45,337 nt of DNA from Sphaerotilus sulfidivorans (lineage in GTDB: Bacteria; Pseudomonadota; Gammaproteobacteria; Burkholderiales; Burkholderiaceae_C), in contig NZ_JACCPY010000030.1 of the NCBI RefSeq assembly GCF_013426975.1, positions 1-45,337 on the forward strand, written 5' to 3'. Below the pieces are notes generated by a model. The model ran no database searches and was not told the DNA's origin. It saw only the letters and a list, made by a program, of their open reading frames with translations. A program made the position numbers and the translations under genes. Shown piece after piece: positions 23,325 to 31,535 of this stretch (position 1 is the stretch's first letter; every line of letters starts with the position of its first letter).

Positions 23325-26300
23325 GGGCGCCCCAGCCCGACGCGGGTGATTTGCACCACCTGCTCGACCACCTGCTTCGCTCGGTCCAGCCCGAATGCAG
23401 CGAACAGCAGCGGTAACAGCCCCTTGCGTATCGCTGCCTCAATGTTCTGTGGATTCAAGGAGTTCTCTGCCACCGCGTCGCGAACGATTGTGTCCATCTG
23501 GCGAGCCTTTGCCACTAGGCTCGTGCGTGCAGCTTCGTCCAGCGAGCCGAAAACCTCCTCACCCAGCACCAGGCGCATGGCGCCAAAGTAGGCCTGCGCG
23601 TGTGGCTGCTCGGCGAGTTCGTTCGGCACGCCCGGCGTTTCACGCGCTGCCACTTCGTCCTCGAACGCCCTGAACAGCGCGTACTGCTTCAAGGGGTGGT
23701 CGAACATCGCCTCGGCTTCTTCGATGGCCTTGCGCAGCAACTCGCCGAACACCTTCTGGGCATAGGGGTCGTCGGCCAGTTCCTGCTCAATGGTCTTGCG
23801 CAGCCGCGTGCGGATCATGTCCGTCTCGTTGCGGGTCTTGTCGTCCGACCACTGCGATGCGTCCTCGGGCCGGCCCAGCTGGTGCACCAGGTAGACGCCC
23901 TGGGGCTCACGTACCTCTTCACCGATGACCTGCTTGTCGACCAGGCGCCGGATCTGCTCCTCGTAGGCGCTGTAGTCCACCGTCTCCATCGCATCGCGCC
24001 GCGCGGTCTGTCGCAAGTCGGCGAAGAACTTCAGGTCGCGCTTGTACTGGGCGATCGAGGCTTCGCTGAAGCTCTTGTCCTCGAAGAAGCTGCGTGAGGA
24101 CAAGGCCGTCTGCAGGCACAGACCGAACTCGGTCAAGGCTTCGGAGAAGTCGTCGCGCAGCTTCTGCCGCTCGTCGTATTCTTGGCCATCCGTGTCCGTG
24201 ACAAACCGCGGCGCCAGCACGTGCCGATACTGTTCGGGGTCGAGCTTGTTCACCACGTCCTTGAAGAACGACCACAGCCCGTCGTGCAGTGCCGGCAGGC
24301 GCTTGTACTCGGTGCTGAGCTGCTGATAGAGCCCGTCGATGTCGGCCACATCGAAGCCGCCCTGGGTGCGCGATTCCAGGTCCTGGTAGGCCCGAATCGA
24401 GGTGTCGAGTTCTTCCAGGACGCCGCGGTAGTCCACCAGCACGCCATAGCGCTTGGCGTCGTGCAGGCGGTTCACGCGCGCCACCGCCTGAATCAGGCTG
24501 TGGCCCTTCAGCGGCTTGTCGATGTAGAGCACGGTGTTGCGGGGCTCATCGAAACCGGTGAGCAGCTTGTCGACCACGATCAGGAGGTCCGGACCGTCGT
24601 CGGTGCCGAACTCCGCCACCACCTGTTTCTCGTAGGCTTCCGCGTCCAGGCCCTCCCTTTGCAGAGTTGCGAGCACGGTCTGCTTCCACCACTTCTGCAC
24701 CTCCGGCAGCGAGTCTTCGTCGACGTCGGCGTTGCCCTCGCGGGTATCGGGCGGCGACATGACGATGGCACTGGACACCAGGCCCGTCTGGTCCAGGGCC
24801 TGCTTGTAGCGGATCGCGTCGAGCTTGCTGTTGGTGGCCACCTGGCCCTTGAGCCCCTGGTTCAGACTCTTGATGTTGTTGCTGAAGTGGGTGGCGATGT
24901 CCCAGGCGATCAATTCCAGCCGACCCGCAGCGCCATGGATGGCGCCCTTCTTGGCGAACTTGCGCTTCAGGTCTGCCCGTTGGGCATCGCTCAGGCCGGC
25001 GGTGATCTTGTCGAACCAACGGTTCACCGCCTGCTCGTTGATCGTCAGCTCGGGCACGCGCTCCTCGTAGAGCAGCGGGGCCACCGTCTCGTCTTCCACC
25101 GCGCGCTGCATCGTGTAGGCGTGGACGATGGGACCGAACTTGTTGGTGGTCTTCTCGTCCTTCAACAGTGGCGTGCCGGTGAAGGCGATGTAGGCCGCCC
25201 GGGGCAGTGCCTTCTTCATCCGTTCATGGATTTCGCCGCCATGGCTGCGGTGACCCTCGTCCACCAACACCAGCAGGTCGGGTGAGTCGTTGCGGCACTC
25301 GGGCAGCTTGGACGCGGTGTTGAACTTCTGCACCAGGCTGAAGGTGATGCGCTCCGTGCCGCTACCGATGCGGCGCGCCAGGTCGCGGCCCGTGGCGGCC
25401 TTGCTCTTCTCGCCGTCCTTCTGCGACGCGATGGCTGAACCGAACGCGCCACCACTGACGAAGTTGCGCGAGAGCTGGCTTTCCAGGTCGACCCGGTCGG
25501 TCACCACCACCACACGGCACTCGGCCAGGCACGCGTCCAGCACCAAGGCCTTGGTGAGAAAGACCATGGTGAAACTTTTGCCCGAGCCGGTGGTGTGCCA
25601 CACCACGCCCCCCTGGCGCGCACCGTCGGGGCGGAAGGTCACCAGCCGCGCCATCAGGGCACGGATGCCAAAGAACTGCTGGTAGCGCGCCACCAGCTTG
25701 CCCACCTTGCGATCGAAGAGCACGAAGCTCCGCAGGAATTCCAGCAGACGTTGTGGTGTCAGCAGGCCCGCCATCAGGCGGTCCTGCTCGGTGAGTTGCA
25801 TGGGCTGCGACCAGAGCGCCGCGAAGTAGTCGACCAGGTGCTGCGGCTTGCCGGCGAACAGAGCGGCCTGCACGTTGGCGGGCAAAGGCTGATTCTTGAC
25901 CGCCGCCAGGTGCGCGTCGCCCCACTCCTCCTCGCGCCACTTGGCCCAGAACTTCTTGGGCGTGCCGGTGGTGCCGTAGCGTGCTTCAGTCTGGCTCACG
26001 GCCAGCAGCAGTTGCGCCACGGCGAACAGGTGGGGCACCTCGTCGGCCCGCTGGTTGCGCAGTTGCTGGCTGATGCCCTCGGCAACCATGGGCTCGCGCG
26101 TGTGGCCGCCCTCGGGCCGCTTGGCCTCGATCACGACCAGCGGCAGGCCGTTGACGAAGCACACCACGTCGGGCGTGCGGTGGTGCGTTCCCTGAGCGGA
26201 CAGCACCTCCAGTTCCTCGGTCACGTCCCACAGGTTGGCGGCAGGGTCGGCCCAGTCGATCACCGCGATGGTGGGCTGATGCTTCTTGCCGTCGGGCATG

Positions 26301-26626
26301 AATTCGGTGACGGTGATGCCCAGTGCCAGCTTGCCGTACAGCCGCTCGTTGGCAGGCATCAGCCCCTCGGCCAGGTTGAGTCCCGACAACTCGCGCAGCA
26401 CCTGCTCAATGCCACTGCTCGACAGCGGGTACCACTGGCCCTTGTACTCGTAGCGCCGGGTCTGCAGCACCTCGACCAGCCGCGGGCGCAGCAGGACATC
26501 GCGTGTGCCGCCACGCAGTGCCAGCGCCTGTGCCGTGCTCAGGAAGTTCCAGCCGAGATTGCACAGCAGGTGCAGTGCGGGCAGGTGGGCGCTGTACTGT
26601 TCGCGCGTATCGGGGGCTGCCTGCAT
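23321..26626 (-). CDS. hsdR: Type I restriction endonuclease subunit R
   Basis: This motor and nuclease subunit has 1,101 residues from Met at 26626, four bases after the upstream stop; a longer frame would overlap the YhcG gene. The nuclease site is TPDVVCFVNGLPLVVIEAKR (Asp153, Glu167-x-Lys169). The helicase has Walker A HTTGSGKS (344-351), VVVVTDRVDLESQL and DEGH (456-459). Later helicase motifs (IVVDKLLTGFDEPRNTVLY, AVARVNRLHDAKRYGVLVDY) are intact. The C-terminus contains the HsdM-contacting helical region. It works with HsdM and HsdS encoded upstream, and the protein appears functional. Confidence 0.95.
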   Translation of the reverse strand: MQAAPDTREQYSAHLPALHLLCNLGWNFLSTAQALALRGGTRDVLLRPRLVEVLQTRRYEYKGQWYPLSSSGIEQVLRELSGLNLAEGLMPANERLYGKLALGITVTEFMPDGKKHQPTIAVIDWADPAANLWDVTEELEVLSAQGTHHRTPDVVCFVNGLPLVVIEAKRPEGGHTREPMVAEGISQQLRNQRADEVPHLFAVAQLLLAVSQTEARYGTTGTPKKFWAKWREEEWGDAHLAAVKNQPLPANVQAALFAGKPQHLVDYFAALWSQPMQLTEQDRLMAGLLTPQRLLEFLRSFVLFDRKVGKLVARYQQFFGIRALMARLVTFRPDGARQGGVVWHTTGSGKSFTMVFLTKALVLDACLAECRVVVVTDRVDLESQLSRNFVSGGAFGSAIASQKDGEKSKAATGRDLARRIGSGTERITFSLVQKFNTASKLPECRNDSPDLLVLVDEGHRSHGGEIHERMKKALPRAAYIAFTGTPLLKDEKTTNKFGPIVHAYTMQRAVEDETVAPLLYEERVPELTINEQAVNRWFDKITAGLSDAQRADLKRKFAKKGAIHGAAGRLELIAWDIATHFSNNIKSLNQGLKGQVATNSKLDAIRYKQALDQTGLVSSAIVMSPPDTREGNADVDEDSLPEVQKWWKQTVLATLQREGLDAEAYEKQVVAEFGTDDGPDLLIVVDKLLTGFDEPRNTVLYIDKPLKGHSLIQAVARVNRLHDAKRYGVLVDYRGVLEELDTSIRAYQDLESRTQGGFDVADIDGLYQQLSTEYKRLPALHDGLWSFFKDVVNKLDPEQYRHVLAPRFVTDTDGQEYDERQKLRDDFSEALTEFGLCLQTALSSRSFFEDKSFSEASIAQYKRDLKFFADLRQTARRDAMETVDYSAYEEQIRRLVDKQVIGEEVREPQGVYLVHQLGRPEDASQWSDDKTRNETDMIRTRLRKTIEQELADDPYAQKVFGELLRKAIEEAEAMFDHPLKQYALFRAFEDEVAARETPGVPNELAEQPHAQAYFGAMRLVLGEEVFGSLDEAARTSLVAKARQMDTIVRDAVAENSLNPQNIEAAIRKGLLPLLFAAFGLDRAKQVVEQVVQITRVGLGRP

Positions 26627-26630
26627 CGTG

Positions 26631-27722
26631 TCAGCTCCGCTGCAGACGGGCAGCGTCGTCCAGGGCCACGCGTTCGCGCTCGATTTCGGCCCGCAGTTCG
26701 TCCTCACTGGGCAGGATCAGCCGGTACTTGCTGGCAAACAGTTGTTCGCTGCCGTTCAGCACCGAATAGCGCACCACCGAATGGTCCTTCTCTTCGCACA
26801 GCAGGATGCCGACCGTGGGGTTGTCACCCTCGTTGCGCCTGAGGTCGTCGTACATGCGCACGTACATGTCCATCTGGCCAATGTCCTGGTGGCTGAGCCG
26901 GCCGGTCTTCAGGTCGATCAGCACGAAGCAGCGCAGCAGGTAGTTGTAGAAGACCAGGTCGATGTAGAAATCCTGCGACTCGGTGCTGATGCGCTGTTGT
27001 CGGGCGACGAAGGCGAAGCCCTTGCCCAGTTCCAGCAGGAAGGCCTGCAGCTTGTCCATCAGCGCCTGTTCGAGGTTGGACTCCAGCAGGCGGCCAGCGC
27101 CGGGCAGGCCCAGGAATTCCAGCATCACGGGGTCACGCACGAAGTCACGTGGCGCGGCAGGCAGCGCTGCGATATTGGCGGCGGCCTCGGCCGCCACGGC
27201 TGGTTTGTCGGCGCTGAGCAGCAGCCGTTCGTAGTACAAGGTGCTGATCTGGCGGTCCAGCGCGCGGGCACTCCAGTTCTGGGTGGCGGCCTCGCGCACG
27301 TACCACTGGCGCGCGGGCTCGCTGGTGACCCGTAGCAGGCTGCGGTAGTGGGTCCAGCTCAATTCGGTACGCACTGCGTTCCAGATCGGGAAGGCCTGGA
27401 AGAACGCGCGCATGTGGCGCAGGTTGCGTTCGTCGAAGCCCTTGCCAAACTCCCGTGCCAGCGTTTCCGCCAGCCTGGGCACCAGCCGTTTGCCGTAGGC
27501 TGCACGGGCCTCGCCGCCCTGCTCGAACTCCACGATGTGGCGGCCGATCTCCCAGCAGGTCTGCACCTGCACCATGTCCACCGCGCGCAACGCGCGCTGA
27601 CGTCCTTGGTGGATGAGGGTGCGCAGGGTATCCAGTAAACCGGCGGGCGGTGCCGCTTCGGCGACTACCGGCGATTGGGGTGGCGATGCCACGATTTTGA
27701 CGGGCGCAGTATTCTTCTTCAT
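26631..27722 (-). CDS. YhcG/DUF1016-family PD-(D/E)XK nuclease (363 aa)
   Basis: The N-terminal DUF1016 domain (LIHQGRQRALRAVDMVQVQT, CWEIGRHIVEFEQGG, RHMRAFFQAFPIWNAVRTEL, SWTHYRSLLRV) is followed by the YhcG nuclease domain. The core there is DFYIDLVFYNYLLRCFVLID-LKTG, with the Asp and D/E-x-K residues. Members are recurrent inside type I restriction operons and other defence loci; the exact role is not established. It overlaps hsdS by ATGA and lies 4 bp before hsdR, so it is made with them. An independent, decayed relative is present at 21257-22354. Confidence 0.9.
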   Translation of the reverse strand: MKKNTAPVKIVASPPQSPVVAEAAPPAGLLDTLRTLIHQGRQRALRAVDMVQVQTCWEIGRHIVEFEQGGEARAAYGKRLVPRLAETLAREFGKGFDERNLRHMRAFFQAFPIWNAVRTELSWTHYRSLLRVTSEPARQWYVREAATQNWSARALDRQISTLYYERLLLSADKPAVAAEAAANIAALPAAPRDFVRDPVMLEFLGLPGAGRLLESNLEQALMDKLQAFLLELGKGFAFVARQQRISTESQDFYIDLVFYNYLLRCFVLIDLKTGRLSHQDIGQMDMYVRMYDDLRRNEGDNPTVGILLCEEKDHSVVRYSVLNGSEQLFASKYRLILPSEDELRAEIERERVALDDAARLQRS

Positions 27723-29011
27723 GGCGTCGATACCGCTTCGGCGTTCAGCTTGACGCGGCGCTTGCCGGTGAGCAGGTCGGCCATCAGTGCCGCCTTCTCC
27801 TGCTTCAGTCGCTCGATCTGCGCGGCGATGAGTTCGACCTCACGCCGTGCCGTGTCCAGTACCTCGACGATGCGCTGCTGGACAGGCAACGGCGGAATGT
27901 TGAACGGCCACTTCAGCCAGCGCTCGGTCTTGAAGATCATCTTCTCGACATGTACGCCGATGCTCGAATGGAAGCAGGTCTGCTGGAAGTAGCGCGACTC
28001 GGAAAGGTAGCGCAAGAAACGCAGGTCGATCTGTCCGTCGCTGTTGAGCACCGCGTACTCGTTGGACACCACGGCGCCGTCCAGTTCAGCCGGCACGATG
28101 CCGCATGCACCGTGGACGATCTGGCGCTTGGAGATCAGGAAGTCGCCGGTGCGGACGTAGAACTGCGATGGCGTCTTAATCTCGCGTCCGGTCAAGGTTT
28201 CGCGCAGCTCAACGCCGCCGCGTGAGCGCTTGACGGTGACCAATCGGTACTCGTCGTCCGCGCGCAGTGATGCGGGTCGGCGCACTTCCGTCAGGTGCTC
28301 TCCTAGGGTGATGCGCCGCCAGCCCTCAGGTGCTCTTGGGAGATTCGGAATGCCTGGTTGGACGGATGCCGGATAACCCCCGTTGTCGGCCTCGCTCTTG
28401 AGTCCTGGGATGGCTGGCGGCAGATGAAGCACAATCGCCAGCAATGCCTTCAGTTGAGCTTGTCTATTGCCAAACAGTGCTTCAGTGCATCGAATCGATT
28501 CGTTCCAAACGTCAAGCGTCCGCGAGATCCGCTTTTGCTCATCAAGGGGCGGCCATAAAAGGCGGAGGCTTGCAAATCTCGATACGCCCAAGTGCGCTAT
28601 TGAGGTCGTCTTCTTCGCAATTGATTGAAACGTACCGTCATAGAGGCATTGCTGAAATAGCTTCAAAGCGAAGGATGGATCAACGCGGCTCGATGGTCTA
28701 AATCGGATAAGCGTATTCTGAAAGCAACATTCTCTCGGTTCACCCTCGTAAAGCGCAGGACGCCCAACCAGTTCAAAGCTTTGACCTTCATTCAGAAGGA
28801 TGTCGCCGGATTTCAGCTGGTATCTCTCAAACTCCTTATCGGTGAACCGCATCTTGTTCACATCAGACGTGTCAATGCGTCCATCAAACACGTTGGCTAC
28901 ACGCAGATACGGGCGCAGGGAACCATCAACAAAGTCTGGGCTTCGCTGGCGGCCTGCCTGAACGAGACCGAGTTCCTCGACGGCTCGGACTTCCCAATCA
29001 CTAGGTTGCAT
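27719..29011 (-). CDS. hsdS: Type I restriction specificity subunit S (two target-recognition domains)
   Basis: This protein has 430 residues from Met at 29011, with GGGGCGGAG upstream. The first recognition domain covers about residues 5-165 (LKSGDILLNEGQSFELVGRP, then LWPPLDEQKRISRTLDVWNE). The second covers about 225-400 (YRLVTVKRSRGGVELRETLT, RTGDFLISKRQIVHGACGIV, WPFNIPPLPVQQRIVEVLDT). Each ends with the conserved PPLxxQxRI helix. The protein sets the bipartite DNA target for HsdM/HsdR. It overlaps the preceding small gene by 11 bp and YhcG by ATGA. The recognition sequence cannot be predicted by eye. Confidence 0.93.
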   Translation of the reverse strand: MQPSDWEVRAVEELGLVQAGRQRSPDFVDGSLRPYLRVANVFDGRIDTSDVNKMRFTDKEFERYQLKSGDILLNEGQSFELVGRPALYEGEPRECCFQNTLIRFRPSSRVDPSFALKLFQQCLYDGTFQSIAKKTTSIAHLGVSRFASLRLLWPPLDEQKRISRTLDVWNESIRCTEALFGNRQAQLKALLAIVLHLPPAIPGLKSEADNGGYPASVQPGIPNLPRAPEGWRRITLGEHLTEVRRPASLRADDEYRLVTVKRSRGGVELRETLTGREIKTPSQFYVRTGDFLISKRQIVHGACGIVPAELDGAVVSNEYAVLNSDGQIDLRFLRYLSESRYFQQTCFHSSIGVHVEKMIFKTERWLKWPFNIPPLPVQQRIVEVLDTARREVELIAAQIERLKQEKAALMADLLTGKRRVKLNAEAVSTP

Positions 29012-29309
29012 CGCTCCGCCCCTTCTTTTTCGCGAGCTTCTTGGCCACCTGCCCAAGCACCGTCACGCCCTGCTCGTCGCCCGAGGGCGCCTGCTGCATC
29101 CGCGCTGCGTAGGCCTTGCCATCGGCATCCACCGTGGCCCGCCGCTGCATGGCGTAGCTCTCGAACAGGACGGCAGCCAGGGTGTAGTGGCCGATCTGCC
29201 GGCTGACCTGACGCTCACCCTCCTGGCGAACCATTCGGAATTTCCGAATGGGTACCTCAGGCTGGATCCGGCTCGGTGAGAGTGTGGCTGGCTGGGCTCG
29301 CTCACTCAT
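29001..29309 (-). CDS. RhuM-like remnant protein between hsdM and hsdS (102 aa)
   Basis: This small frame starts inside the hsdM stop (ATGAGTGA overlap) and ends inside the hsdS start. The middle, PIRKFRMVRQEGERQVSRQI followed by GHYTLAAVLFESYA, resembles the segment KxFxxVQxEGxRxVxRxxxxYNLDxIIxVGYRV of RhuM-family proteins, which commonly sit at this place in type I operons. RhuM proteins have over 300 residues, so nearly everything else is missing, but the frame is clean and coupled on both sides. It is either a miniaturised functional protein or a deletion remnant kept in frame to avoid polarity. Confidence 0.6.
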   Translation of the reverse strand: MSERAQPATLSPSRIQPEVPIRKFRMVRQEGERQVSRQIGHYTLAAVLFESYAMQRRATVDADGKAYAARMQQAPSGDEQGVTVLGQVAKKLAKKKGRSDAT

Positions 29310-30828
29310 ACCCCAGCTCCTTCAGGTACGCATCCATCTGCACCTCCAGCCGCGCCAACTCGGCCTTGAGCTGCTCGCGCTCGCGGCGCACGGCCATCAG
29401 GTCGATCTCGGCCTCTTCCTCGAAGGTGTCGACGTAGCGAGGGATGTTGAGGTTGAAGTCGTTCTCGGCGATCTCCGCCGGGGTGGCCAGGTGGGCGTAG
29501 CGGGCCACGCTCTGGCGGGCGGCAGCGATGTCGAGGATGCGCTGCAGGTCAGCCTCGCGCAGCACGTTCTGGTTCTTGCCGGCCTCGAAATCGCGGCTGG
29601 CATCGATGAACAGTACCCGGTCGTCGGCCTTGCGCTTGCGCAGCACCAGCACCGCAGCGGGAATGCCGGTACCGTAGAACAGCTTCTCGGGCAGGCCGAT
29701 CACCACGTCGAGCAGGTTCTCCTCAATCAGCTTCTGGCGGATGCGCCCCTCGGCTGCGCCGCGGAACAACACGCCGTGCGGCACCACCACGGCCATGCGG
29801 CCGCTGCCAGGCTTCATGGTCTCGACCATGTGCAGGATGAAGGCGTAGTCACCCTTGGTGCGGGGCGGCAGGCCACGGCGGAAGCGGCTGAACCTGTCGG
29901 CCTCTGCGCCCTCGAAGCCCCATTTTTCTAGGCTGAAGGGCGGGTTGGCCACCACGATGTCGAAGTGCTTGAGGCTGGCGGCGCCCTCCAGCAGCTTGGG
30001 GTTGCGGATGGTGTCGCCCCACTCGATGCGGTGGTTGTCCTCGCCGTGCAGGAACATGTTCATCTTGGCCAGCGCCCAGGTGCTGCCGATCGCCTCCTGC
30101 CCGTACAGCGCGTACTTGCGGCTGCTCGCACGCTCGCGCACCAGGCGCCCGCACTTCAGCAGCAACGAGCCGGACCCACAGGTGGGGTCGCAGATCTCGT
30201 CGCCTTCCTTCGGGTCGACCAGGCGCGCCATCAGGCTGGACACCTCGGGCGGCGTGTAGAACTCGCCGGCCTTCTTGCCGCTGGTGGAGGCGAAGTTCTT
30301 GATCAGGAACTCGTAGGCGTTGCCGATGACGTCCAGCGTGCCCACGCGGCTTTCGCGCAGGTTCAGCTCGGGCTTGGCGAAGTCTTCCAGCAGGTGCCGC
30401 AGGATGTCGTTCTTCTGCTGCTCGTCGCCCAGCTTGTTGCTGTTGAAGCTGATGTCCTGGAACACGTCCTTCAGCTTGCCGAGGTTGGCCTCTTCGATCG
30501 CATGCAGCGCCTTGTCGATGCGTTCGCCGTTGCCGGGCGTGTGACGCAGGCCGTGCAGCGCGTAGAAGCTGGCGCTCGGCGGTAAAACGAAGCGCTCGTT
30601 CTTCAGCATCTCGACGATCAGCTCGGGGTAGTCGCCGTATTGCTGCTTGTAGTGGTCGTAGTGGTCCTGCCAGACGTCAGAAACGTATTTCAGGAACAGC
30701 ATGGTCAGGACGTAGTCCTTGTAGATGCTGGGGTCCACCGTGCCGCGGAAGGTGTCGCAGGCCGACCAGACCGCGGCGTTGATGCTGTCCTGGCTGATGG
30801 GTGTGGCGCTCTTTGATGGGATGCTCAT
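29302..30828 (-). CDS. hsdM: Type I restriction N6-adenine methylase subunit M
   Basis: This 508-residue HsdM has the N-terminal helical domain (DYVLTMLFLKYVSDVWQDHY) and then GEFYTPPEVSSLMARLV. The SAM-binding motif I is DPTCGSGSLL (214-223) and the catalytic motif IV is NPPF (295-298). With HsdS it methylates the host target sequence, and with HsdR it forms the restriction complex. It overlaps the upstream half-HsdS by ATGA and the downstream RhuM-like gene by 8 bp. All catalytic motifs are intact. Confidence 0.96.
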   Translation of the reverse strand: MSIPSKSATPISQDSINAAVWSACDTFRGTVDPSIYKDYVLTMLFLKYVSDVWQDHYDHYKQQYGDYPELIVEMLKNERFVLPPSASFYALHGLRHTPGNGERIDKALHAIEEANLGKLKDVFQDISFNSNKLGDEQQKNDILRHLLEDFAKPELNLRESRVGTLDVIGNAYEFLIKNFASTSGKKAGEFYTPPEVSSLMARLVDPKEGDEICDPTCGSGSLLLKCGRLVRERASSRKYALYGQEAIGSTWALAKMNMFLHGEDNHRIEWGDTIRNPKLLEGAASLKHFDIVVANPPFSLEKWGFEGAEADRFSRFRRGLPPRTKGDYAFILHMVETMKPGSGRMAVVVPHGVLFRGAAEGRIRQKLIEENLLDVVIGLPEKLFYGTGIPAAVLVLRKRKADDRVLFIDASRDFEAGKNQNVLREADLQRILDIAAARQSVARYAHLATPAEIAENDFNLNIPRYVDTFEEEAEIDLMAVRREREQLKAELARLEVQMDAYLKELGYE

Positions 30829-31433
30829 GGGGTATCGAGGCCGGCCGACTCGGCCAGCTGGGCAGCCAGTGCTGCGAGTTGTTGTTCGCGGTTACGGACC
30901 AGTTGCGCTAGGCAGCGGCGTTCGCGCTGCGCGGCGTCGGACAGTCCGACGATGCGCGCCTGCTGTGCCAGCCCAGGCACGGCGATTTGAAGGGCGGTGA
31001 TCTCTGCGACGCGGATGCTCAGCTGGCTGCTGCCTTCGGCGGCGGCATGCAGGCGCTTCTGCAGGGGAGGCTGATTGAGCTGCCAAGCCAGGAAGGCCGG
31101 ATCCAGGCCACTTCCTGGCCGCACGCGCAGGTGCAGCAAGTGCGGACCACACACGGCAGGTTCGGGTGGCGTCGTGATGCAGGTTGCAAAGAAGCGGTCA
31201 CCCCGCGCCACGAACAGCAGGTCGCCGCCCTGCAACCAGTCAGGCGCCTTGCGCCCGCGCAGCTCGGTTCGCGTCAAGCCCGACCAGCACACACCGTCGC
31301 TGGCGTCGACGTCCTTCATCTGGGCGACGAGCACGCCACCTGCCTCGACTTCTTCGATGGCCCCGCGAAAGGGGTAGCCCGACCGGACGTCGGTCGTCAG
31401 ACCTAGCTCAAGTGAAATAGCATCAATTGACAT
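30825..31433 (-). CDS. Half-length HsdS-like protein (one target-recognition domain, 202 aa)
   Basis: The start at 31433 (MSIDAISLELGLTTDVRSGYPF) is preferred over a longer frame because the operator covers it. The fold pattern of one HsdS recognition domain is present: LVAQMKDVDASDGVCWSGLT, WLQGGDLLFVARGDRFFATC, LDPAFLAWQLNQPPLQKRLH and the closing VPGLAQQARIVGLSDAAQRE helix. HsdS normally has two such domains. It heads the operon, coupled to hsdM by ATGA, while a full HsdS follows hsdM. It could dimerise to give a palindromic target, compete with HsdS, or act as a regulator. Confidence 0.8.
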   Translation of the reverse strand: MSIDAISLELGLTTDVRSGYPFRGAIEEVEAGGVLVAQMKDVDASDGVCWSGLTRTELRGRKAPDWLQGGDLLFVARGDRFFATCITTPPEPAVCGPHLLHLRVRPGSGLDPAFLAWQLNQPPLQKRLHAAAEGSSQLSIRVAEITALQIAVPGLAQQARIVGLSDAAQRERRCLAQLVRNREQQLAALAAQLAESAGLDTP

Positions 31434-31510
31434 GATGCAATGAATTCTGCTTGACGACGCGATTTCACACAAGCAAAATCGCTGAAAGTTCGCATCAAGT
31501 CAAATGATGC
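31420..31510. promoter_or_regulatory. Divergent promoter with twin operators (type I operon / MBL operon)
   Basis: Two copies of GCATCA-N7-TGATGC lie at 31420-31438 (over the half-hsdS start codon) and 31492-31510 (upstream of the MBL gene), exactly 72 bp apart. Between them is a hairpin GCGATTT/AAATCGC (31459-31482). Rightward, TTGACG (31451-31456) and CAAAAT (31474-31479) are 17 bp apart. Leftward, TTGACT (31503-31498) and GATTTT (31480-31475) have the same spacing. Each dyad lies just downstream of one predicted start site, as repressor operators do. No cognate regulator is encoded next to it. Confidence 0.65.
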
Positions 31511-31535
31511 ACTTAAATTTTAACCAGGGGTTCAT

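Noticed and set aside
24182-25285. 367-codon plus-strand frame inside hsdR
   Set aside because: It is the complement of a recognised helicase gene and has no independent support.
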